A stretch of DNA of 12,862 bases. Source: Schleiferiaceae bacterium (GTDB lineage: Bacteria > Bacteroidota > Bacteroidia > Flavobacteriales > Schleiferiaceae). The stretch's first letter is position 1, and every line of letters begins with the position of its first letter. The notes beneath the pieces are model-generated. The model was not told where the DNA came from. It did no database searches and saw nothing but the letters and a program-made list of their open reading frames with translations. Location of the stretch: assembly GCA_022424815.1 (NCBI GenBank), contig JAKMGS010000045.1, positions 1 to 12,862 on the forward strand, in the 5' to 3' direction. Made by a program: the position numbers and the translations under genes. Shown piece by piece: positions 1 to 6,828 of this stretch.

Positions 1-47
1 TTGGCAATAGAACGCCGACCCACTACACCACATTATCCATAAAATGA
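1..47 (+). CDS. possible C-terminal tail of an upstream rightward gene (partial)
   Basis: Two + strand frames are open from the left edge. Frame 1 ends with TAA at 40-42 (tail ...IERRPTTPHYP) and frame 3 ends with TGA at 45-47 (tail ...NRTPTHYTTLSIK). Either could be the end of a gene that continues to the left. A convergent gene end followed by the hairpin at 68-92 fits this layout. The piece is too short to choose a frame or assign a family, and it may be non-coding. Confidence 0.25.
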   Translation, partial: GNRTPTHYTTLSIK

Positions 48-67
48 TAAGACTTTGTTAAACAAAA

Positions 68-92
68 AACCCCCTGAGTCATTCAGGGGGTT
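68..92 (-). terminator. rho-independent terminator of the M1-peptidase operon, possibly bidirectional
   Basis: A 10-bp perfect stem (AACCCCCTGA with TCAGGGGGTT) closes a 5-nt loop at 78-82. On the minus strand it is followed by a T-rich run (complement of the A-rich 61-69), so it is strongest for the leftward operon, whose last stop codon lies 28 nt upstream. On the plus strand it is followed by TTCTT, so it may also stop transcription entering from the left. Confidence 0.85.
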
Positions 93-119
93 CTTATCAT
101 CTTTCACTGTTTTTTTTAA

Positions 120-2456
120 TTACCTGCCTTCCATTGCACGAGCCTCACGCATAGGATTAGTACGACCGTTACGATCCCAACGACTTGTGGCTCCGCGAGA
201 ATACACATCGAACTTATTAGGCTCTTGTAGAGCTGGCCAATAGTTGTCTGAACGATCCGTATCTGCCATTTCCAAGAATGGATCTAGCGTGATTTGAACG
301 ACCGGCTGTGTGAAGTTGAACCATTTGGTAAACTCGACTTCATTTTTCAGCCATACCTCAGCTGGAATGCGAACAACATCTTCTTGCCCATCCTCCAATG
401 TGAATCGCAACACCAATGGCATGATCAAACCTCCTTGATTTTCGAACGTAAGACCATAGAAGTGGTGACCGGCATCCAATAGTGCCGCTTCTTCGGCGGA
501 CAATCCGTCGCGGTAGCGCTGATAGGCCTCGCGGTCTGCTTCGCTTACTGCATATGGATTGTATGAGTTGTAAAAATCACGCGTTTCTGGAACTTCGTCC
601 ACCATGGTACGAATGACGCTATTGCGAGGTTTACCTATATGGGCATCTGCCTCTTCTGCCTTTTCTTCTTGGAAAGGCTTTTCAATATCTGGGTTCTGCG
701 TAGACATCTGGTACCACTGTACATCCTTCAAGGCGATGTCCACGTGGTCAGTGGTATAGAACCACCCGCGCCAGAACCAATCCAAATCTACACCGGACGC
801 ATCCTCCATAGTACGGAAAAAATCTGCCGGAGACGGGTGTTTGAATGCCCAGCGACGGCTGTACTCCTTGAATGCGTAGTCGAACAGTTCACGACCCATA
901 ACGGTTTCGCGCAGAATATTCAATGCAGTGGCTGGCTTGCCGTAGGCGTTATTACCAAACTGAAGTACACTTTCAGAATTTGTCATAATAGGGACCATCT
1001 CCTCCTTTGGACCACTCATATAAGGCACAATCTTGTGTGCCGGTCCACGACGTGATGGGTATTCGTGATCCCACTCTTGCTCTGTCAAGTACTGTACAAA
1101 GGTGTTCAATCCTTCGTCCATCCAAGTCCACTGGCGCTCGTCGGAATTTATAATCATAGGGAAGAAGTTGTGACCTACTTCATGAATGATTACCCCAATC
1201 ATACCGTATTTCGTGCCTTCGCTGTAGGTGCCATCAGCCTCTGGACGACCACCGTTGAAACAAATCATCGGGTATTCCATACCGATCCACTTCGTGTGAA
1301 CCGAGATGGCTTTTTCGTAGGGGTAATCCACGGTGAACTTACTATATACTTTCAGGGTGTGTGCCACTACTCGCGTAGAGTACTGCTCCCACAATGGGTT
1401 ACCTTCTTTCGGGTAATAGCTCATCGCCATCGTGGTTTTACCGTTAATATCAACGGCCTGTGCATCCCAAATGAACTTGCGCGACGTGGCAAAAGCGAAA
1501 TCGCGCACATTTTCGGCTTCAAAAACCCAAGTCTTAGTACTTTTTGCTTTGTTCTGCTCCGCTTCAATGGCTTCGTCTTGCGTCACGATGATCACAGGAT
1601 CGTCAAAGCTCTTCTCCGCCTTGGCCAAACGGGCACGCTGTGTAGAGGTCAGCACGCGTGAAGCGTTCGTCAACGTACCGGTAGACGCTACTACGTGATC
1701 TGTCGGCACGGTGATGCTTACCTTATAATCACCAAAAGGCAGGGTAAACTCCCCTTGTCCTATGAACTGCTTGTTTTGCCATCCTTCCACGTCATTGTAC
1801 ACGGCCATGCGAGGGAAGAACTGAGCAATGGTGTAGAGGTAGTTGTCGTCCTCTTCAAAATATTCGTAACCCGAACGGCCGCCAATATCCATACGGTCGT
1901 TGATATTGAACCACCACTTAATCTTGAAGCTAAACGACTGGCCCTTGCGCAATGGCGAAGGCAGGTCCACACGCATCATGGTGTTGTTGATGGTGTAGCG
2001 CAAGTTGCTTCCTGAAGTAGTTTGAACGTAATCTAGTTTGAATCCACCGTCGAAATCATAGAACTGGTTGTTCTTTAACTGATTGAACGCCGTCTGTGGC
2101 GTTCCAGTACGATTATTGAAAATGCCACCCGTTTTAATTTGTTGCGTCATGCTATTTTGGGCGCGCATGTTTTGGTCTAATTGGACCCACAAATAGCGAA
2201 GCTCATCCGGACTATTATTGGTGTAGGTAATGGTCTCCTCACCGTAAATACGCTGCGTTTCATCGTCCAATGTGATAGACATATTGTAATCCGCCTGCTG
2301 CTGATAATATTCATGACCCGGCGCACCTGAAGCGGTACGATAGACGTTTGGAGTAGGAAGCTCCTGGCCCAATTGTCTGAATTTCGAAGTGTTTACATTT
2401 TGTGCCGAGAGGCCAAGGGTGGCTAAGGCAACGAGCGATACTAAAATGCGCTTCAT
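120..2456 (-). CDS. secreted M1-family zinc metallopeptidase
   Basis: A gluzincin metallopeptidase of family M1 (aminopeptidase N-like), 778 aa from the chosen start. Residues 1 to about 18 form a signal peptide (MKRILVSLVALATLGLSAQ), so it acts in the periplasm or outside the cell. The zinc site is HEVGH at 425-429 plus Glu448, which gives the HExxH-x18-E spacing of the family. Tyr505 in NAYGKP is in the place of the transition-state tyrosine. The usual GxMEN exopeptidase motif is replaced by GMEYP (392-396), so true aminopeptidase specificity is uncertain. The last 200 residues are less conserved and end in an Arg-rich tail; I see no type IX secretion sorting domain. An ATG 7 codons upstream (2477) is also in frame, but starting at 2456 puts the signal peptide at the N-terminus. 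It is the last gene of a three-gene leftward operon. Confidence 0.9.
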   Translation of the reverse strand: MKRILVSLVALATLGLSAQNVNTSKFRQLGQELPTPNVYRTASGAPGHEYYQQQADYNMSITLDDETQRIYGEETITYTNNSPDELRYLWVQLDQNMRAQNSMTQQIKTGGIFNNRTGTPQTAFNQLKNNQFYDFDGGFKLDYVQTTSGSNLRYTINNTMMRVDLPSPLRKGQSFSFKIKWWFNINDRMDIGGRSGYEYFEEDDNYLYTIAQFFPRMAVYNDVEGWQNKQFIGQGEFTLPFGDYKVSITVPTDHVVASTGTLTNASRVLTSTQRARLAKAEKSFDDPVIIVTQDEAIEAEQNKAKSTKTWVFEAENVRDFAFATSRKFIWDAQAVDINGKTTMAMSYYPKEGNPLWEQYSTRVVAHTLKVYSKFTVDYPYEKAISVHTKWIGMEYPMICFNGGRPEADGTYSEGTKYGMIGVIIHEVGHNFFPMIINSDERQWTWMDEGLNTFVQYLTEQEWDHEYPSRRGPAHKIVPYMSGPKEEMVPIMTNSESVLQFGNNAYGKPATALNILRETVMGRELFDYAFKEYSRRWAFKHPSPADFFRTMEDASGVDLDWFWRGWFYTTDHVDIALKDVQWYQMSTQNPDIEKPFQEEKAEEADAHIGKPRNSVIRTMVDEVPETRDFYNSYNPYAVSEADREAYQRYRDGLSAEEAALLDAGHHFYGLTFENQGGLIMPLVLRFTLEDGQEDVVRIPAEVWLKNEVEFTKWFNFTQPVVQITLDPFLEMADTDRSDNYWPALQEPNKFDVYSRGATSRWDRNGRTNPMREARAMEGR

Positions 2457-2478
2457 ATTGAGAGGTTTTATGTACAAG

Positions 2479-3030
2479 TTAGAGGGACAATCGGTCCAAA
2501 ATCATTTGAATGCTCAAGGTTAAAATCACCCCGCTAAGCATCCACTTCATGGCTTTGGGATTGCGCCAAATTTTTTCGACTGCCCAATATACAAAAAGCA
2601 AGGCCAGAACCACGAAAATTTGACCCGCCTCAATTCCCAAATTAAATGGAATCCACGCCCACCAAAAAGAATCGCTTTGGGCAATGAATGAGTAGTAGGA
2701 GCCAAATCCCAATCCGTGAATCAATCCAAATATTCCCGAGAGCCACATGGCTCCTTGCACCACCTTGAATCCATTGATCAGGTGGTAGCCCACAGTCATC
2801 ACGATGGTCACGGCAATGCCCAGCTCCACCCATTCACTCGGCGGCCTAACCACTTCTGTGGCAGCCAAGGCCAGGCTGAGACTGTGCCCTACGGTAAATG
2901 CGGTAATCCACTTCAGGGTGGGCTTCCATTGCCCGAAGCTCAACGGAAGCGTCAAGGCCAACAAGAACAACATATGGTCGTATCCTTCTAGATCCGTAAT
3001 GTGGCGAATGCCTAGGTTGAAGTAGAACAT
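2479..3030 (-). CDS. HupE/UreJ-family integral membrane protein
   Basis: A 183-aa polytopic membrane protein with about six hydrophobic segments. Family signatures are GYDH (16-19), FTVGHS (45-50), FGLIHGLGFG (101-110) and FNLGIEAGQ (129-137), which carry the conserved His, Asp and Glu residues of the HupE/UreJ_2 group. Relatives in hydrogenase and urease clusters are linked to nickel or cobalt handling. The Bacteroidota version has no demonstrated substrate that I know of, so metal transport is inference. Its ATG follows the stop codon of the DUF6702-type gene with no gap (TAA then ATG), and the M1 peptidase start lies 22 nt beyond its stop, so the three genes are probably co-transcribed and translationally coupled. 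No hydrogenase or urease gene is in the window. Confidence 0.85.
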   Translation of the reverse strand: MFYFNLGIRHITDLEGYDHMLFLLALTLPLSFGQWKPTLKWITAFTVGHSLSLALAATEVVRPPSEWVELGIAVTIVMTVGYHLINGFKVVQGAMWLSGIFGLIHGLGFGSYYSFIAQSDSFWWAWIPFNLGIEAGQIFVVLALLFVYWAVEKIWRNPKAMKWMLSGVILTLSIQMILDRLSL

Positions 3031-3564
3031 TTAAAAATTAAAGTTTAAGCGGTAATCATTGCTTTCGCGGCAACTATTGGTCTGTTTGCGGCCGTCGTAA
3101 TGAAAAATCACAATGTTTTCTTGGGAAGGATAAATATCTGCTAGCAGGGTATGTTTTATGGACCAATTCCCACTCAACTCTTCCAATTCCTTATCTCCGT
3201 ACTCCGCCGTAAATAACAAATACACTTCATCCGGACCTCTTGAGGTGCCGAAATACTCCACGGCCATCTCTTCTCCATTCAATTTCAATTGGATGTGCTG
3301 CTCAAAATATTGACCGTGTAAAGCTGCTCTTTGGTTGGAGTCCAATTGTGCATAGCGCATCACTTTTTCCTGCAACAGCGCATTCATTGCACGCTCCCAA
3401 TCGTCGGGAAAGGTTTTCACCACCCCCGTAATTTTTCCTTTTTCTATATCCACATGGAAATCCGTGACGCTCACATAGAACTCATGCCGTACCTTAGTGT
3501 GCACAGTCGGGCCTTGGGCCACAGCCCCTGCCCACCAAAACCAAATGACGAGTAAAAATTTCAT
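3031..3564 (-). CDS. small exported DUF6702-type protein
   Basis: A 177-aa protein that begins with a signal peptide (MKFLLVIWFWWAGAVAQ). The mature part opens with VRHEFYVSVTDF (25-36), followed by a strand-rich region and a segment reading IVIFHYDGRK near 151-160. This pattern matches the Bacteroidota family DUF6702 as I remember it; its function is unknown. The open frame extends upstream to 3729, but the ATG at 3564-3562 places the signal peptide at the N-terminus, and the extra residues upstream look like the antisense of the divergent gene. It is the first gene of the leftward operon with the HupE/UreJ-like and M1 genes, and its start codon overlaps that of the divergent Asp-box protein gene. 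Confidence 0.7.
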   Translation of the reverse strand: MKFLLVIWFWWAGAVAQGPTVHTKVRHEFYVSVTDFHVDIEKGKITGVVKTFPDDWERAMNALLQEKVMRYAQLDSNQRAALHGQYFEQHIQLKLNGEEMAVEYFGTSRGPDEVYLLFTAEYGDKELEELSGNWSIKHTLLADIYPSQENIVIFHYDGRKQTNSCRESNDYRLNFNF

Positions 3565-4852
3565 GCCCGTGAAAATACGCCAATTTTCGACCCAAGCCCT
3601 GTCCATCGCACTGCTATTTGCCGGCCTTGCCGCAACGGCCCAAGCCGTAAAAATCCACGAAGGTCCCGCCTTTAAAACGGGCATTTGCGAGCCCTCGATT
3701 GCCGTGGACCCCACCAATCCTTTAAACATTTATGCGGGTAGCGTCCTCAATAACTTTTACCAAAGCACCGACGGCGGAACGACTTGGACCACCGAAGCCC
3801 TAACCTCTCCCTACGGCGTTTGGGGCGACCCTGTACTCCATGCAGATCGTTCAGGCCGCGTGTATTTCTTTCACCTCAGCGACCCTGAAGGCACGAATTG
3901 GCGCAGCGACCAAATCCTCGACCGTATGGTTTGTCAAACCAAGGACGGACCAGATGGGACCTTCAACGACGGAAGCTTCACCGCTATCAACGGCAAGAAA
4001 CACGACAAAGAATGGGTAGCCGAACACCCCACCAAAGGCACCATTGGGTTGAGCTGGACCCAATTCGATTCTTACGGCACCGACAACCCGGATTGCAAAA
4101 GCACCATTCTATTCTCTCAGAGCTATGACCAAGGCGAATCCTGGAGCATACCTGTGATTATTACCGACAAAGCGGGGGATTGTATCGATGATGATGGCAC
4201 GGCAGAAGGTGCTGTTCCTGCCTATGGTATCAAAAACGCTATGTACGTAGGTTGGGCACTGCGCGATTCACTCTATGTGAGCAGAAGTCTCGACGGAAAA
4301 CACTGGCAAGATGTCCTCGTCAGTACCCAATTTGCCGGGTGGTCCCAGAGCTATGAAGGCTTCTCACGATGCAACGGCATGCCCATTACTGTCGTAGACC
4401 ACTGCCCTTCAAGCCCATATTACGGACGAATTTACCTCTGCTGGGGCGATCAAGATTACTCCATGGGCGGCGAGGTGTATTTCTCGTTTAGCGACGATGC
4501 TGGGGCCAATTGGTCCCCAAAACAATCCATCAGCCCTGAAGGAGGCCAAAGCGACCAATTCCTTCCCTGGCTCACCGTCGACCCCACCACCGGCTACCTC
4601 TATGCCGTGTATTACGACCGCAGAGGTCTTGAAGATGCCGCCACAAACACCTACCTCGCCATATCCTACGACGGCGGAGCTACTTGGACCGAGCAACAAA
4701 TCAACGACGCCCCGTTCACCCCAAATGATGCCGTCTTCATGGGCGACTACAACCACATCTCTGCCTACGACGGCGTGGTTCGCCCTATTTGGACCGAGCT
4801 AAGCCAAGGCAAGAAAAGCGTATGGACCTACCTATTCAACGAAGCGAAATAA
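3563..4852 (+). CDS. secreted Asp-box (BNR/sialidase-fold) protein
   Basis: A 429-aa exported protein. Residues 1 to about 28 form a signal peptide ending TAQA. The body carries repeated Asp-box motifs of the S-x-D-x-G-x-x-W type: STDGGTTW (68-75), SYDQGESW (187-194), SDDAGANW (310-317) and SYDGGATW (368-375), with a degenerate copy SLDGKHW at 242-248. This indicates a multi-bladed beta-propeller of the sialidase/BNR superfamily. No FRIP/YRIP arginine motif of true sialidases is visible, so sialic-acid cleavage should not be assumed. The mature part contains seven cysteines. Two starts are plausible: ATG at 3563 and GTG at 3569 (giving MKIRQFST...). Both leave essentially no space to the divergent gene, so the promoter must lie inside that gene. 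The stop codon is 2 nt before pepE. Confidence 0.8.
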   Translation: MPVKIRQFSTQALSIALLFAGLAATAQAVKIHEGPAFKTGICEPSIAVDPTNPLNIYAGSVLNNFYQSTDGGTTWTTEALTSPYGVWGDPVLHADRSGRVYFFHLSDPEGTNWRSDQILDRMVCQTKDGPDGTFNDGSFTAINGKKHDKEWVAEHPTKGTIGLSWTQFDSYGTDNPDCKSTILFSQSYDQGESWSIPVIITDKAGDCIDDDGTAEGAVPAYGIKNAMYVGWALRDSLYVSRSLDGKHWQDVLVSTQFAGWSQSYEGFSRCNGMPITVVDHCPSSPYYGRIYLCWGDQDYSMGGEVYFSFSDDAGANWSPKQSISPEGGQSDQFLPWLTVDPTTGYLYAVYYDRRGLEDAATNTYLAISYDGGATWTEQQINDAPFTPNDAVFMGDYNHISAYDGVVRPIWTELSQGKKSVWTYLFNEAK

Positions 4853-4854
4853 CT

Positions 4855-5544
4855 ATGAATCTACTGATCGTCAGCACTTCCACTGTATACGGCAAACCCT
4901 ACCTGAGCTACCTCGAAACGGAGTGCAAAGATTTCTTTTCTTTCGCCAAGAAAATCCTATTCATCCCCTTTGCACGACCCGGCGGCATGACCCACGACGC
5001 CTATACCGCCCGAGCCAGAGAAGTCTTTGAAGCCTGGGGGTTTGAGATGCGTGGGGCACACGAATTTGAGACCGCAGAGGAAGGAACGAATTGGGCCGAT
5101 GGTTTTTTCACCGGCGGCGGGAACACCTTTGTCCTCTGTGATACCATTCGCAACACCGGTTATTTCCATACCATCGATGCCGCCGTACGCGCCGGCAAAC
5201 CCTATATGGGCACCTCAGCCGGATGCAACCTGACCGGCATCAGCATTTGCACCACCAACGACATGCCAATCATTTACCCACCGAGCTTCGATGCCTTCGG
5301 CTGGGTCCCCTTCAACATCAACCCGCATTACCACGACCCCGTTGAAGGCAGCACACACATGGGAGAAACCCGCGAAACGCGCATTAAAGAGTACCATCAC
5401 TTCAACGACGAACCCGTCATTGGCTTGCGCGAAGGGTCTTGGATCCGAGTGCACGGCGAGCACATGGAACTTAAGGGCGAGCACACGGCGCGTGTATTTT
5501 TGAAAAATAAAGCCCCACAAGAATTGTTAATTATGGATTTTTAA
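4855..5544 (+). CDS. pepE: dipeptidase E (Asp-specific, peptidase family S51)
   Basis: A cytosolic serine peptidase that hydrolyses dipeptides with an N-terminal aspartate. At 229 aa it matches the length of the enterobacterial PepE. The nucleophile motif is GTSAG with Ser121; Asp136 (TTNDMPI) and His158 (NINPHYHDP) complete the expected S51 triad. The N-terminal MNLLIVSTST strand and GGGN (87-90) fit the class I glutamine-amidotransferase-like fold. The frame is open upstream to 4789, but the ATG at 4855 gives the family N-terminus and lies 2 nt after the previous stop (TAA-CT-ATG), which suggests co-transcription and coupling with the secreted Asp-box protein gene. No terminator is visible in the 93 nt after it. 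Confidence 0.92.
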   Translation: MNLLIVSTSTVYGKPYLSYLETECKDFFSFAKKILFIPFARPGGMTHDAYTARAREVFEAWGFEMRGAHEFETAEEGTNWADGFFTGGGNTFVLCDTIRNTGYFHTIDAAVRAGKPYMGTSAGCNLTGISICTTNDMPIIYPPSFDAFGWVPFNINPHYHDPVEGSTHMGETRETRIKEYHHFNDEPVIGLREGSWIRVHGEHMELKGEHTARVFLKNKAPQELLIMDF

Positions 5545-5598
5545 TGATAGTGGCGGAGTAATAAAAATCCTTAACTTTCCAAAGAACTGAACCTCACC

Positions 5599-5628
5599 TT
5601 GATACGGGTGAACATTAACTTAAATTTC
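5599..5628 (+). promoter_or_regulatory. candidate Bacteroidota-type promoter for the OmpA-like gene
   Basis: TTG at 5599-5601 is followed after 19 nt by TAAATTTC at 5621-5628. The Bacteroidota consensus is TTG, 17-23 nt, then TAnnTTTG; here only the last G is missing. The leader would be only a few nucleotides long. A second near-match (TAACTTTC, 5572-5579) lies further upstream, so the choice is uncertain. Confidence 0.3.
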
Positions 5629-5637
5629 ATTGCGACA

Positions 5638-6744
5638 ATGAGAAACTCTTTATTGATTTTGGCATTTTCAAGTGCCTTTATAACCGCCAACGCTCAAAGC
5701 GATTGGGCATTCCATGTAAGTGCCGAAGAAACCATCACAAATGGTGACTCAAAAAGTACACTCAATTTTTTATCCTTTTCACACCTCGCTGCGAACTCAG
5801 GTATGAGAGCGGGATTTTACTACACAAAGGACAATTCACTCGCAGCAGAAGTCACACTAGGCGTAGTGGGTACTTCAAGAACTGACGAGTGGTTTACCAA
5901 AATAGTCCCAATTGAAATTGTCGGACATTACAATATCGTACCACTTATAAATAATAGCTCGCCGTATAAATTTAACGCTGATCTAGGGATTGGCTCTGGG
6001 TTAGTTCGTGCGCACAGCGATACGTACAATGCAAACGGGCGATTCGGATGGAGCGAACATCTAAGTGCAGGAGCTTCATTAGATATTCCGGTTAAAGATC
6101 TGGCTATTGTAAGCTTTGGTCTACGGAATACCTGGTTCATTGACGATTATATTGATGCAACTCCAGTAGATGGCACAGGTAATGATCAAATGCTTCGTTT
6201 CTTCACTGCTACTCGCGTGAACTTGGGGCCAAGTGCAAAATTCAAATCTGAACTTGCTGAAGCCAAGAGTATGGCGAATAGCCTGAGCAATGATTTAACT
6301 CAGGCAAAAGCCGATGCTCAAGCAGCCTCAGAGCAAGCCGAAGCAAAACAGGCGACGCAAAAGGCAGAGATTGATCGAGTAACAGCTGAATTGGCTACAG
6401 CGAACAAGCAAACTTATATCCTTCAAAGTGTTCATTTTGAGAAAAACCAAAGTGTCATACGTCCACAAGATATTCCTGAGTTGATGTCGTTGATAAACAT
6501 TTTGAACTCAAACACTAACTTGAGTGCAATTATTGTTGGACATACGGATAAATCGGGGCCTCAAGAATTTAATCAGAAACTATCCTTACAGAGAGCAGAA
6601 GCCGTGAAATCGTGGTTAGTAGAGAAAGGAGTTTCAAGTGAAAGATTAGAAACAAAAGGAGAAAGCTACAGCAATCCTATGTTGCCTAATTCCGACGAGG
6701 ATGCGCGTGCTGTGAATCGCAGAACAGAAATAATTCTGAACTAA
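5638..6744 (+). CDS. outer-membrane barrel-like protein with OmpA peptidoglycan-binding domain
   Basis: A 368-aa envelope protein in three parts. After a signal peptide (1-19, ending ANA before Gln20) comes a beta-rich domain to about 196 that resembles an outer-membrane barrel. Residues 200-258 are rich in Ala, Lys, Glu and Gln and look like a coiled-coil spacer. Residues about 259-368 are an OmpA C-terminal domain: FEKNQSVI (267-274), GHTD with Asp304, QRAEAVKSWL with Arg319, and NRRTEI (360-365). In OmpA, the equivalents of this Asp and a conserved Arg bind diaminopimelate of peptidoglycan. It probably tethers the outer membrane to the cell wall. The first 190 residues are homologous to the next gene. 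The ATG at 5638 is preferred over an in-frame TTG at 5599 because it starts the signal peptide. GC content is visibly lower than in pepE or gpmI. Confidence 0.85.
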   Translation: MRNSLLILAFSSAFITANAQSDWAFHVSAEETITNGDSKSTLNFLSFSHLAANSGMRAGFYYTKDNSLAAEVTLGVVGTSRTDEWFTKIVPIEIVGHYNIVPLINNSSPYKFNADLGIGSGLVRAHSDTYNANGRFGWSEHLSAGASLDIPVKDLAIVSFGLRNTWFIDDYIDATPVDGTGNDQMLRFFTATRVNLGPSAKFKSELAEAKSMANSLSNDLTQAKADAQAASEQAEAKQATQKAEIDRVTAELATANKQTYILQSVHFEKNQSVIRPQDIPELMSLINILNSNTNLSAIIVGHTDKSGPQEFNQKLSLQRAEAVKSWLVEKGVSSERLETKGESYSNPMLPNSDEDARAVNRRTEIILN

Positions 6745-6766
6745 ACTATTGTTAGAACCTATTACT

Positions 6767-6796
6767 AAAAGACCTGATGTGTTCAGGTCTTTTTTT
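6767..6796 (+). terminator. rho-independent terminator after the OmpA-like gene
   Basis: An 11-bp perfect stem (AAAAGACCTGA with TCAGGTCTTTT) closes a 5-nt loop at 6778-6782 and runs straight into a T tract to 6796. It begins 22 nt after the stop codon. It separates the two paralogues transcriptionally, so the second needs its own promoter or read-through. Confidence 0.92.
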
Positions 6797-6828
6797 ACCT
6801 TTTTAGTATAATTATCAAATCATACCTA

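Noticed and set aside
1..40. Minus-strand stretch resembling the 5' half of a tRNA (GTGTAGTGG, then TTGCCAA like a Gly-GCC anticodon loop)
   Set aside because: The D-stem halves do not pair (GTGT or GTGG against CGGC), the conserved T8 and D-loop bases do not fit, and the 3' half is outside the window.
1065..1661. 198-aa open frame on the + strand
   Set aside because: It lies wholly antisense to the M1 peptidase, whose catalytic motifs are encoded here, and its translation shows no recognisable domain.
3497..3562. N-terminal extension of the Asp-box protein frame
   Set aside because: The extra residues are the antisense of the DUF6702-type gene's signal peptide region; starting at 3563 or 3569 gives a proper signal peptide.
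4409..4756. 115-aa open frame on the - strand
   Set aside because: It is antisense to the Asp-box protein in a GC-rich region where stop codons are rare, and has no signal or motif.
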